From positions 59,389,424-59,453,423 of the forward strand of contig NW_020954556.1 of NCBI RefSeq assembly GCF_900497805.2: DNA of 64,000 nucleotides. The letters run 5' to 3'. Position numbers and translations under genes: made by a program. The DNA is from Vombatus ursinus (lineage: Eukaryota > Chordata > Mammalia > Diprotodontia > Vombatidae). Position 1 is the first letter of the stretch; each line of letters begins with the position of its first letter. This document shows positions 44,222 to 53,861 of the stretch, piece by piece. The notes under the pieces were generated by a model that saw only the letters and a list, made by a program, of their open reading frames with translations, did no database searches and was not told where the DNA came from.

Positions 44222-44978
44222 TTACTTGAGTTTTAAACTCTTTGTTAAGGTAAAAGTCTGTTTCCAATGTGGAGAATGTACTGTCCCAAGCTTTGGGGGT
44301 TTGGACAGCTGTTTTCAGAGATACTTCTAGGGACCTGAAAAGTGTCAGTTCTTCCAAGGTGGTATGATAAGGGGCGAGGTGTTTTCTCTCCATTGCCACA
44401 ATAAGCTCTACCACTCCAGTGCTCTTCCTCACCCCAGGACCGCCCCTCAGAACTGTGACCCAGATCCAAGCAAGAGATTCCTGCTTCAGCCCTGGCAAAG
44501 AGATCCTTGCAATCCCTCTCTGATCAGCCACTTGATTCCCCCTCAGTCTGTGGGCTTGGAAGCTCAGAAGCCAGCCGCTGCCCTCGGGGAGGCTGAGATC
44601 TAGCTTCTTCCCTCACTGCAGTGACAGACTTTTCCCACTGACCTTCTAAGTTGTCTTTGGCATTCAGGGGTTGAGAAGTCTGGAAACCGCCACAGCTGCC
44701 CGCGATTCAGTCCTCTGAGGCCTGCTCCAGGTTTGCTGCGGCCTGCACGCCCATGCCTAACTGCGCTCCTCTCCCAGCCCAGTGCAATATACCTTTCTGA
44801 TCAGCCATCCAGGTTGTCTTGGGCTGCAAATTTGTTTTACTCTGTTTTTTTTGTAGGTTCTGCTGCTTTAGAATTTGTTTAGAGCCATTTTTTGTAGGTA
44901 TTTGGAGGGGTTTGTGGGAGAGCTCTAGCAAGTCACTGCTTTCCCTCCACCATCTTGGCTCCGCCCCATCTGGTGCTC

Positions 44979-45150
44979 TGTTTTCGTCCTTTCTAGAATA
45001 GCAGTGAATGATCTAGGCTGTTCTGCATCCAACTCACTTGGTCATATTGTGGAAAGCTCTTGGTCACTGTGTCACTACATATGAAGTACCCAGCTCACCT
45101 TTTAGAAATGTTGTTTGCTTTCTAGATCGTAGCCCATAATTCTGGGAAAA
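44979..45150 (-). mobile_element. Old L1 (copy E), outer 5' flank of the copy B insertion
   Basis: Continues the 5' UTR-like sequence interrupted by copy B. The true 5' end is not distinct. Confidence 0.4.
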
Positions 45151-45162
45151 TCTCTGGATGGA

Positions 45163-45355
45163 AGCAGCACGGTGCCCCATTAAGAACATTGGATATAATC
45201 TGACGACATGAGTTTGATTCCAGTCTTGCTGTCTACTACCTGTGTTACCTTAAGCAAATTATTTAATTCTCTGGGTTTTACCTTCCTTATCTGTAAAATA
45301 ATAGTTAGACTAGATCACTTCAGGAGTTCCTTTAAACTATAAATCTATGGCCATA
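45163..45355 (+). mobile_element. MIR-type SINE
   Basis: 'gcagcacggtgccccattaa', 'ttaagcaaattatttaattc', 'ttagactagatcacttcagg', 'agttcctttaaactataaat' follow the MIR-type variant with the ACTAGATGA tail. Confidence 0.6.
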
Positions 45356-45461
45356 TGACCATTACCCATATCTTTTGATCTTCATTCCTGCTGCTGTGTC
45401 ACTCTCCAAAGTAGACCTCAAGAAATGCCTGGGATGACTTAAACCATTCAGCTCCATTTCC

Positions 45462-45762
45462 TCACAGGGACCATGCTTTTTCTCCTGGTCTGTTTCCAGT
45501 TCTGCTGTCATGCATGCCTGGCATCTCTTGCTCTGAGAACCATACTAACTTTGCTCTTGTTTGGTCTGAAGCCACCATCTCTGTGGCTTCAGACCAAAAC
45601 ACCCTTCCTAGATATCTCTTCTTTATGTGTTTTCTCTCCCTATCAGAATGTAAGATCTTTAATGACATATATTATGTTGTTTATTTTTTTTGTATGTTGC
45701 CAGAATTTCATAAGGTGTTTGGCCATTGGTAAGCATTTAGTAATGATTTTCATCCATTAGAA
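45462..45762 (+). mobile_element. L2 3' UTR and end
   Basis: 'cctatcagaatgtaagatct', 'gtatgttgccagaatttcat', 'ttggtaagcatttagtaatg' match the sense L2 3' end, strongly decayed. A perfect hairpin lies within it. Confidence 0.55.
45560..45598. repeat. Perfect 16-bp hairpin with 7-base loop
   Basis: The arms TTTGGTCTGAAGCCAC (45560-45575) and GTGGCTTCAGACCAAA (45583-45598) are exact reverse complements around CATCTCT. GC content of the stem is 50%, unlike the AT palindromes elsewhere. Confidence 0.95.
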
Positions 45763-45764
45763 AA

Positions 45765-46805
45765 CGTGGGTACAGTTGTTATAGATAACATTGAAGGATT
45801 GAACAAAAAAAAACCCGAAGACTTTATGGCACTTATTTTTTTTTTTAAATCATTGCTACTGATTGAAGGCAAGGTCTTTGAAAGAAAAAGGCAGATTCTG
45901 AGAATGAACTCCACGTTAAGAAAATAGTGTCTGATAAATAGAATTTAGATTTTTGGACTATGGCTTAAAATAAAAGAAAGATAGGCTTCTCGGATAATGT
46001 GAATCATACACAGGCTACTAGAGAATTGAAAATCTCATCATAAATCTAAACTGAAAAGGAAGGGAGAGAGAGAAAACTGCTTATATATATTCACTATAGA
46101 GAACAGCTTCAATGTCACCAGAAGGATAGCAGTATGGATGACCAGAAATTCACCAGGAGTCAAAAATCAAAGAAAAAGGAGCCATTGCACTATAATCCAG
46201 GGTCGTAGATGTTTATAAACAAATTGATAAAGAGTGAATAAGAGGGAAGGTAAATCAGATCCTAATTGATTGCACATGCTTAGCAATTATGTTTTCAAAT
46301 AGCCTGATATTTGTAGCATCTTGGTCAAATGAGTACACCATGGATGAAATATGATTACAGGGTAATAGAAGGGAAGAAGGGAACTACTCTAGTGAAGTAT
46401 ACAGAAAGCAAATGAGGATATGTGCATGTGTGTGACCACCAGTTAGGAAGCAATTTGTGCTTGAATGTTGAACCTTTGTGGCAGTTTGTAAACAATTTGA
46501 TGACAGGTTGATAAGCTGCAAGAATATGTTGCACTTAATTAGAAGTGGTCAGAGTTTGATGTGATTGCTGCATGAACACCAAGATCATTGTGCTTATAAT
46601 CACAATGGTTTTGAATCACTGCAGAAGTAAATCTATAATGTTTGAACTATTCACATGCTTGCTGTTATAGAAGAAAAATATACTTGTAATACAGCTGGGC
46701 AATTTTATTGCTTAAAGTGCTATTGAAGAATTTTTTAGCACACCCCCCTTGACCAATCATTGTGAATCTCCTTGGGGGAATTTTTAGTTCATAAGCCACT
46801 AAATG
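45765..46805. other. Unassigned AT-rich stretch, no gene seen
   Basis: A 12-base T-run sits near 45836. I recognise no repeat family or coding signal; some of it may be very old L3, given the L3 fragment that follows. Confidence 0.4.
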
Positions 46806-46809
46806 GGAA

Positions 46810-47400
46810 CCACTAGTGGAGAGCATTTGGATGAAGATCAAAGGAGGCAAAAAGGGAAGCTGTATTGTGATCAGAATGTGCTACGGACCACCTGGACAGA
46901 AAGAGGAAATAGATAAGGAGTTCAGAAAATAGATCATAAGCCCAGCAGAGAGACATAATACTATATTGATGGGGAACTACAACTATCTTGTCATCTTTTG
47001 CCAAAAGCAGGACAGTAATAATTTGACTAGCATTAAAATAATTTTATTCTTCAAAAAGTGGAGGAACCAAAAAGGGGAATGCCTATCCTTTACATGAGTC
47101 TCACAAACCTGGAGTAACTAATGGGGTGCAAATGATAGGAATCTTGTGGGGGGAAGCACAACTTCATCTTAGAAGTTGTGAAGAAGAAAGTCACAGTCTA
47201 GCATGTATCCAGGATTTTTTGAGAGTAAGTTTAAAAGAGTTCAGAGACTGGATAGGTCGGATTTCCTGAACTCCAATTCTACAGAAGACAGCCCAGGTGG
47301 AATAGGAAGCTTTCAAGAATAAAATGATGGAGACACAAAGAGAAAACAATTCTTATGAGCAGGAAGAGGAGTTGTCTTAGGTGTCCAAAATAGCTATCCA
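46810..47400 (+). mobile_element. L3/CR1 LINE, endonuclease region
   Basis: Plus-strand translation reads CYGPPGQKEEIDKEFRK (about 46877) and TILMGNYNYLVI (about 46960), decayed forms of the CR1 endonuclease blocks YRPPGQ and ILMGDFNYPDI. Frames are broken. Confidence 0.7.
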
Positions 47401-47429
47401 GAAACCATCAATCAACTTGGACTTTTATA

Positions 47430-48905
47430 TATTTTATATTTTAAAAAGTCTTATTGGTCCTTTCTGTTTTTATATCACATTCTTTTACTAATATTATCCA
47501 CATCCCCATATTGAATTTTCTCTTGTAGTATATAAAAGACCAGTTAAACAAATCCAGACAACATAGCTACCACATCTTACTGCATATGCAGCATTCTAAT
47601 TCTGTAGTCTCCCACTCTCTACTTAGGTAAATGTATTTTGTCATCTCTCTTTTGGGACCAAAATTAGTCATTAGTCAGGCAGAGTTCAGCTGCCTCTTTT
47701 TACATTTAAAATTTTCTTATTGATATGTTTTGTTTTTATGTTATCATCACTTTGGAGTCTTCCACTTTCTGTCTCCAAGCCAAAGGATAAAAAGAAGAAA
47801 AATAAATCAGTTCAGTAAAATTAACAGCTCAGCTCTATATCCAAAGTCCTTTTTTACCTCTGTAAAAAAAGAGAAGGCAGTGCATTTTCTGGTCTCTTCT
47901 TTGGAGCCAAGCTTGGTAATGATTTTTTTTTAATTCTTTCAATTTTACGTTGTTGTAGTAAAGGCATATATGCTCTTCCTGATTCTGTTCGCTTTACATC
48001 AATTCACAGTACTCTTCCCATGGTTTTCTGTAATCTTTATATTCATCATTTATTCAAGCACAGTAATTATACATTTTATTCATGTATCACAATTTGTTTT
48101 TGCCATTTCCCAGTTGATGGCTATCTGCTTTGTTTCCAGTTATTTGATATGATAAACAGTGTTATATGGGAACTTTCTACCTCTTGACTTTGACAGGGTA
48201 TATGTTTACTAGTGGCTTCTCTGGGTCAAAGGATGTGGTCACCTTAGGTACATAGTAGAATTCCAAATTGTCTTCCAGTATGGTTGAATGGATTTCATTG
48301 CCTTTCAGTATTGTTGTCTTTGTGGTTATTATGAATATTGTTCTCCTGATTCTGCTTACAGATCTCATGATTCTTTGAATTCTTCAAACTTGTCATTTCT
48401 TGTAACTCAGTAGTTCTCCATTATGTTCATCTACATGTGAGATTCTTAACCTGTAGTTCATGAACTTTTTTAAAAATTTAAATTTTGATAACTCTTTCAG
48501 TATAATCGCTTTCCTGAATAATCCTATTTTATTCATGTATGAACATTCCCAAAAAGGGTTCATAGATTTCACCAGATTGCCAAAGGGATAATAGAAAAGG
48601 TTAAGAACCCTAGCCTAGTAATTCACCATTTGATTCACATTAACTTTTTCCCCAGCCCTCTGTTACTAGACACAAAAAGTGTTGCTAGGAATGTTTTGGC
48701 AATTGAAAATGCTTTTTCTGTCTTTGACCTCCTTACTGTATATACTCGGTAGTTATGAAAAATTTAAGACTTTTCTTGCATAACTCCAAAGTGTTTTCAA
48801 GAATTATTGGACAACTTTGCACCTTCACTAAGAGTATATAAGTGTGCTTGCCTTCCCAAAACCTCTCCAACATTGACTGTTTTCATCTTTCATGATCTTT
48901 TTTAG
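47430..48905 (-). mobile_element. Old L1, ORF2 C-terminus and 3' region
   Basis: Antisense L1: 'tgccatttcccagttgatgg', 'ctctgggtcaaaggatgtgg', 'gaattccaaattgtcttcca', 'aaacctctccaacattgact'. A hAT-like MITE is inserted at 48439-48613. The left end (47430-47700) is less certain. Confidence 0.6.
48439..48613 (+). mobile_element. hAT-like MITE (third copy)
   Basis: 'gattcttaacctgtagttca' at the left and 'aaaaggttaagaacccta' at the right are the family's inverted termini. Internally 'aagggttcatagatttcacc' and 'agattgccaaaggg'. Plus orientation, like the 25.46-kb copy. Confidence 0.75.
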
Positions 48906-49090
48906 TCTCTTCTGAGCTCTAGGCCCGTATCACCATTTATGTATTGAAAATTTTAAAGTGGATGTCCTGGAAAGATCTCAAACTGAACATGTACAAAATA
49001 TAACTCATTACTTTGTCCCTCCTTCCTATTTTTCTTCCCTAGCCTTCTCACCTTATTTACTCTGTTCCTCCCAACTCATCTATTTCTATC
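48906..49090 (+). mobile_element. L2 ORF fragment
   Basis: 'gatgtcctggaaagatctca' and 'aactgaacatgtacaaaata' match the sense L2 block 'atgtcc...ctcaaactcaacatgtccaaaac'. Confidence 0.55.
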
Positions 49091-49099
49091 CCTCCTATT

Positions 49100-50983
49100 C
49101 CTTAATCTACCCACCCCTCTCCTCCCACATCCTCTCCCCCCACCCTGTCCCCTTGCCCTCTTATTTATTTCTGATTTTTTTAAAGTATGCTTCAATTTGT
49201 ATTCAGACACCATCAGTTCTTTGTTTGAGGATGGATAGCATTTTTCATCATAAGTCCTTCATAGTTGTCTTGTATCAGTGTATTATTGAGAATAGCTAAG
49301 TCATTCATAGCTGATCATCTTACAATATTCCTGTTACTTTATACACAGTACATTTCACTTTGTATCAGCCCATGCAAGTCTTTCCATATTTTTCTAAATC
49401 CACCAACTCATCATTTTCTACACCACAGTAATATTCCAACCTTATACTGTCTAGTTATTTTAAATGGTCTAAAGCAATATTGATTAATATGGCTGACATA
49501 TAGTTTCCCTATTTTTTCTTTTGATTGAATCTATTTTAGCTTTAACTTTGTCTTAGCTCAAGAATACTACCCCTGTTTTTTTCCCTCCTGATCTTTATTT
49601 TATATTTGTGTGTATCTCTTATTTCCTATCTCTCCTAGCTCCTCTACTTTACTTCTACCCACTACCTTGCCCTCCAGTTACTTAACCTCCTCTCCCCCCA
49701 CCCTTTCCCTTGCCATCTTATTTTTATCTGAATTTAGAAGACTTTTATAGCCTTTCAGATATATATGTTGTTCTCTCTTTATCCCATTCCCATTAATCTA
49801 GACACCCTTCTATACCCCCCTTATCCTATTCCCACTTTTCTATACCCCCTATCTTATTCCCTCCCCTCTTATTTCTTTATAAATTTAGAAGACTTTTATT
49901 TTCATGTGTGTGTGTGTGTGTGTGCGTGTGTGTTGTTTTCTCTTTAACCTAGATCTGATGTGAGTAGGGTTCCCTCTAAAACTCCCTCCCTAATCTTCTT
50001 TCTCCTCCCAATCCCCCTAGCATTTTATTTCTTTATGAATTTAGAAGACTTTATATATAATATGTGTGTGTATACATATGCATATGTATATGTATATGCA
50101 TGTGTATATGTATGTGTATGTGTATATGTATATGTATTGGTCCCTCTTTAACCTATTCCTGATGAGAGTAGGGTTCCAGAACTACCAGACCTCCTCCCCC
50201 ATCTAATTCCTCTGTGCCAGTTCTTCCTCTTGTACCACATTTGTGTAAGATAATTACTCTTTTTACCTTTTCCTAGATGATATTACTTTTTAAAATCATA
50301 TCATACTCAACTCTACTCTGATCTTTCTTTCAAACTTTCCAATTACTAATTACAATTTTAGATGTACAGTTTACATTTACTTACATAAAAAGGAAATAGT
50401 CTATTTTTATTGAGTCCTTTGTACTTAGTCTTTGATGTTTACCCTGTATTTCTCTGGGATCTTATATATCAGCTTTTCTATTGAGTTCAAGTCTTTTTAC
50501 AATAAAATCCTGGAAGTCTGGCAATGCATTGAATGTCCATTTTTATTTTTTTTTTGGTTCAAGATTATGCTTAACTTTGCTTGGTATGATATTTTCTGCC
50601 ACAACCCCAATTCTTTTGCTCTTCAATATATAGTGTTCTAAGACCTGCAGTTTTTTAGTGTAGCCACGGCTAGCTCTTCTGTGATTCTAATTGTGGCTTC
50701 ACCATATTTGAATTGTTTTTTTTTCTTGTTTCTCATAATATTTTCTCCTTGATCTAGGGGTTTCAGAATTTAGCTGTAATATTTCTGTATATTTTCCTCA
50801 TAGGATCTCTTTCAGGTGATGATCAGTGGTTTTTAAAAATGTCTACTTTCCTCTCTTTTTCTAATACTTCAGAACAATTTTCTTTAATTATTTCTTGTAT
50901 TATTATATCAAAATTCTTTTTCTGATTGTAGCTTTCAGGTAATCTGATTACTCTGTTTTCCTCATCTTGATCTATTCTCCATA
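49100..50983 (-). mobile_element. Old L1 (copy D), 3' part up to ORF1
   Basis: From 3' to 5': a 3'-end block with 'gagaatagctaagtcattca' and 'gtctttccatatttttctaa' (49160-49480); a remnant of the ORF2 endonuclease region ('tttaactttgtcttagctca', 'ctacccctg' near 49560); a tandemly repeated spacer (49690-50190); ORF1 C-terminal half (50430-50983: 'ttctccttgatctaggggtt', 'ggatctctttcaggtgatga'). Most of ORF2 is missing. ORF1 continues beyond copy C at 53862. Confidence 0.7.
49690..50190 (-). repeat. Degenerate tandem repeat in L1 spacer
   Basis: The phrase 'aatttagaagactttt/ta' recurs near 49732, 49881 and 50038, each time followed by TG- or TA-rich DNA, a 'ctctctttaacct' motif and 'gatg(t)gagtagggttcc'. 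About three units of roughly 150 bp, with (GT)n and (TATG)n expansions inside. Confidence 0.7.
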
Positions 50984-50997
50984 TCAGTTGTTTTTCT

Positions 50998-53847
50998 CTT
51001 TTTTTATGGTATTTTTATTTGTTTGTTTTCAACATTTATTTCCACAAGATTTTGAGTTCCAAATTTTCACCCCATCTCACCCCTCCCCCACCCCAAGATG
51101 GCATGCATTCTAAATACCCCTTCCCCTAGTCTGCTTTCCCTGCTATCTCTCCCCCCCTTCCCCTTCTATTTTCCTGTAGGGCAGGATAGATTTCTGTACT
51201 CCATTTCCTGTATTTCTTATTTCCCAGTTGCATGTGAAAACATTTTTTTTTAAACATGTGTTTTTAAAACTTTGGGTTCCAAATTTTCTCCCTTCCTCCC
51301 TCCCCACCCTCTCTCATTGATAAGGCAAGCAACTCAATATAGGTTATATATGTGCAGTGATGCAAAACACTTCCATAATAGACATGCTGTGAAAAACTAA
51401 CTCTATTTCCCTTAATCCTGTCCCACCCACCCATTTATTCTATTCTTTCTTTTGACCCTGTCCCTCCTCAGAAGTATTTGCTTCTGATTACTCCCTTTCC
51501 CAGTCTCCGCTCTTCTCTATCATTCCCCTACTCTCTTGTCCCCTTCCCCCCCTATTTTCCTGTAGGGTAAGACAGATTTCCACACCCAATTGAGTGTGTT
51601 TGTTATACCCTCCTTAAGTCAAATCCTATGAGAATAAGATTCACTCATTCCCTCTCACCTTCCCCTGTTTCCCCTCCACTGTAAGAGCCTTTTCTTTTCT
51701 GTTTTTTTTTTTTTTTGTTTTTGTGTGTGGGATAATTTACCCTGTTCTACCTCTCCCTTTCTCCTTCTCTTAGTATATTCCTCTCTCACCCCTTATTCTC
51801 CAGATATGACCCCTTCATTTTCAACTCACCCTGTGCCCTCTATCTATCTGTATCTATATATACGTACATATAATTTTTTCCCCTCCAACTACCCTAATAC
51901 TGACAAAGGTCTCATGAGTTACAAATATCATATTTCCATGCAGGAATGTAAACAGTTCAACCTTAATAAGTCTCTTATGATTTTCTCTTTCCTGTTTACC
52001 TTTTCATGTTCCACTTGAGTCTTGCATTGGAAAGTCAAATTTTCTATTCAGCTCTGGTCTTTTCCTCAAGAATGCTTGAAAGTCCTCTATTTCACTGAAT
52101 GATCATTTTTTCCCCTGTAGGGTTATACTCAGTTTTGCTGGGTGGGTGATTCTTGGTTGTAATCCTGTCTCCTTTGCTCTCCGTAAAATTATATTCCATG
52201 CTGTGTGGTCCCTTAATGTAGAAGCAGCTAAATCTTGTGTTATCCTCATTGTGTTTCCATAATACTTGAATTGTTTCTTTCTGGCTGCTTGTAATATTTT
52301 CTCCTTGACCTGGGAACTCTGGAATTTGGCTACAATATTCCTAGGAGTTTTCCTTTAAGGATTTCTTTCAGGAGGTGATTGGTGGATTCTTTCAATTTCT
52401 ATTTTGTCCTCTGGTTCTAAAATATCAGGACAGTTTTCCTTGATAATTTCTTGAAAGGTGATGTCTAGGTTCTTTTTTTGATCATAGCTTTCAGATAGTC
52501 CAATAATTTTTAAATTCTCTCTCCTGGATCTATTTTCCAGGTCAGTTGTTTTTCCAATGAGATATTTCACATTGTTTTCTAATTTTTCATTCTTTTGGAT
52601 TTGTTTTACAGTGTCTGATTTCTCATAAAGTCACTAGCTTCCAATTGCTCTATTCTAATTTTTAAGGAAGTATTTTCTTCAGTAAGCTTTTGGACTTCCT
52701 TTTCCATTTGTCCAATTTTGCTTTTTAGGGCATTCTTCTCCTCATTGGCTTTTTGGACCTCTTTTGCCATTTGGATTAGGCTATTTTTTAAGGTGTTATT
52801 TTCTTCAGTATTTTTTTGGGTCTCCTTTAGCAAGCTGTTGACTTGCTTTTCATGATCTTCTTGCATCACTCTCAGTTTTTCCTCTACTTCTCTTACTTGC
52901 TTCTCAAAATCCCTTTTGAGCTCTTCCAAGGCTTGGGACTGATTCATATTGTTCTTGGAGGCTTTGGATGTAGGAGCTTTGGCTTCATTGTCTTCTTCTG
53001 GTTGTATGTTTTGATCTTCTTTGTCACCAAAGTAAGATAATATAGTCTGACTCTTTTTGCGCTGCTTACTCTGATCCCAGCCAATTACTTGAGTTTTAAA
53101 CTCTTTGTTAAGGTAAAAGTCTGCTTCCAATGTGGAGAATGTACTGTCCCAAGCTTTGGGGGTTTGGACAGCTGTTTTCAGAGATACTTCGAGAGACCTG
53201 TAAGTTTTCAGTTCTTCCAAGGTGGTATGATAAGGGGCGAGGTGTTTTCTCTCTGCCACCACAATAAGCTCTACCGCACCAGCGTTCCTCCTCGCCCTAG
53301 GACCACCCCTCAGAACTGTGACCCAGATCCAAGCACTCGTAAAGGAAGAGATTCCTGCCTCAGCACTGGCAAAGAGATCCTTGCAATCCCCCTCTGATCA
53401 GCCACTTGATTCCCCCTCAGTCTGTGGGCTGGAAGCTCAGGAAAAAGCTGTGGCCCCGGGCAGCGCTTGAGACTTGCATCTGAGACCTATCTGCTCTCTC
53501 ACCACAGTCACAGACTTTTCCCACTGACCTTCTAAGTTTCTTGGGCGTTCAGGGATTGAGAAGTCTGGAAATCGCCACAGCTGCCTGCGATTCAGTCCTC
53601 TGAGGCCTGCTCCAGGGTTGCTGCAGCCTGCGCGCCCATGCTGCACTGCGCTCCTCTCCCTGACCGCCATACCTTTCCCATCAACCATCCAGGCTGTTGT
53701 TGGCTGGAAATTTGTTTCACTCTGTCTTTTTGTGGGTTCTGCTGCTTTAGAACTTGTTTAGAGCCATTTTTTTAGGTATTTGGAGGGCTTTGGGAAAGAG
53801 CTCAAGACAGTCTCTGCTTTCCCTCCACCATCTTGGCTCTGCCCCTC
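50998..53847 (-). mobile_element. HAL1-type element (half-L1), copy C, complete with target duplication
   Basis: Flanked by the perfect 14-base direct repeat TCAGTTGTTTTTCT (50984-50997 and 53848-53861), which restores the interrupted ORF1 of old L1 D. Sense order: 5' end at 53847 (GCAGAGCCAAGATGG), 5' UTR, ORF1 (about 53090-52010), purine-rich spacer, two-module 3' UTR, A-rich end. Length is about 2850 bp, equal to copy B without its extra 3' segment. No ORF2. Confidence 0.9.
52010..53262 (-). pseudogene. HAL1 ORF1 with in-frame upstream extension, copy C
   Basis: A 218-residue frame (53262-52606) begins in the 5' UTR (MVAERKHLAPYHTTLEELKTYRSLEVSLKTAVQTP...) and runs straight into ORF1 (QTILSYFGDKEDQNIQPEEDN, coiled coil VNSLLKETQKNTEENNTLKNS...KLTEENTSLKIRIEQLEASDFMRNQTL). 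The usual MSKQ start codon is lost through a small change near 53070, which is what fuses the two frames. It stops at the same MRNQTL position as copy B. The RNA-binding part follows in another frame (52570-52355: KYLIGKTTDLENRSRRENLKIIGL...CPDILEPEDKIEIERIHQSPPERNP) and then stops. Known L1 ORF1p biology is as for copy A. Dead as a full-length protein. Confidence 0.85.
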
Positions 53848-53861
53848 TCAGTTGTTTTTCT

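Larger units (their letters stand above)
41851..44968 (-). mobile_element. HAL1-type element (half-L1), copy B, with probable 3' transduction
   Basis: Flanked by the 10-base direct repeat TCTGGTGCTC (41841-41850 and 44969-44978). Sense order: 5' end GGGGCGGAGCCAAGATGG at 44968, 5' UTR, ORF1 (44221-43137), purine-rich spacer (43130-42550), 3' UTR of two modules each containing 'ggaactcaaa' (42540-42145), A-rich end at about 42121-42145. ORF2 is absent: only about 1 kb separates ORF1 from the 3' end. A further 225 bp and a second A-rich run (41853-41896) lie between the first A-rich end and the target repeat. Confidence 0.85.

Noticed and set aside
45560-45598. MicroRNA gene
   Set aside because: The stem is only 16 bp and does not extend into the flanks; kept as an unexplained hairpin only.
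52606-53262. Coiled-coil protein gene (218 residues)
   Set aside because: It is HAL1 ORF1 fused to its upstream frame, inside an element with a target duplication; not a host gene.
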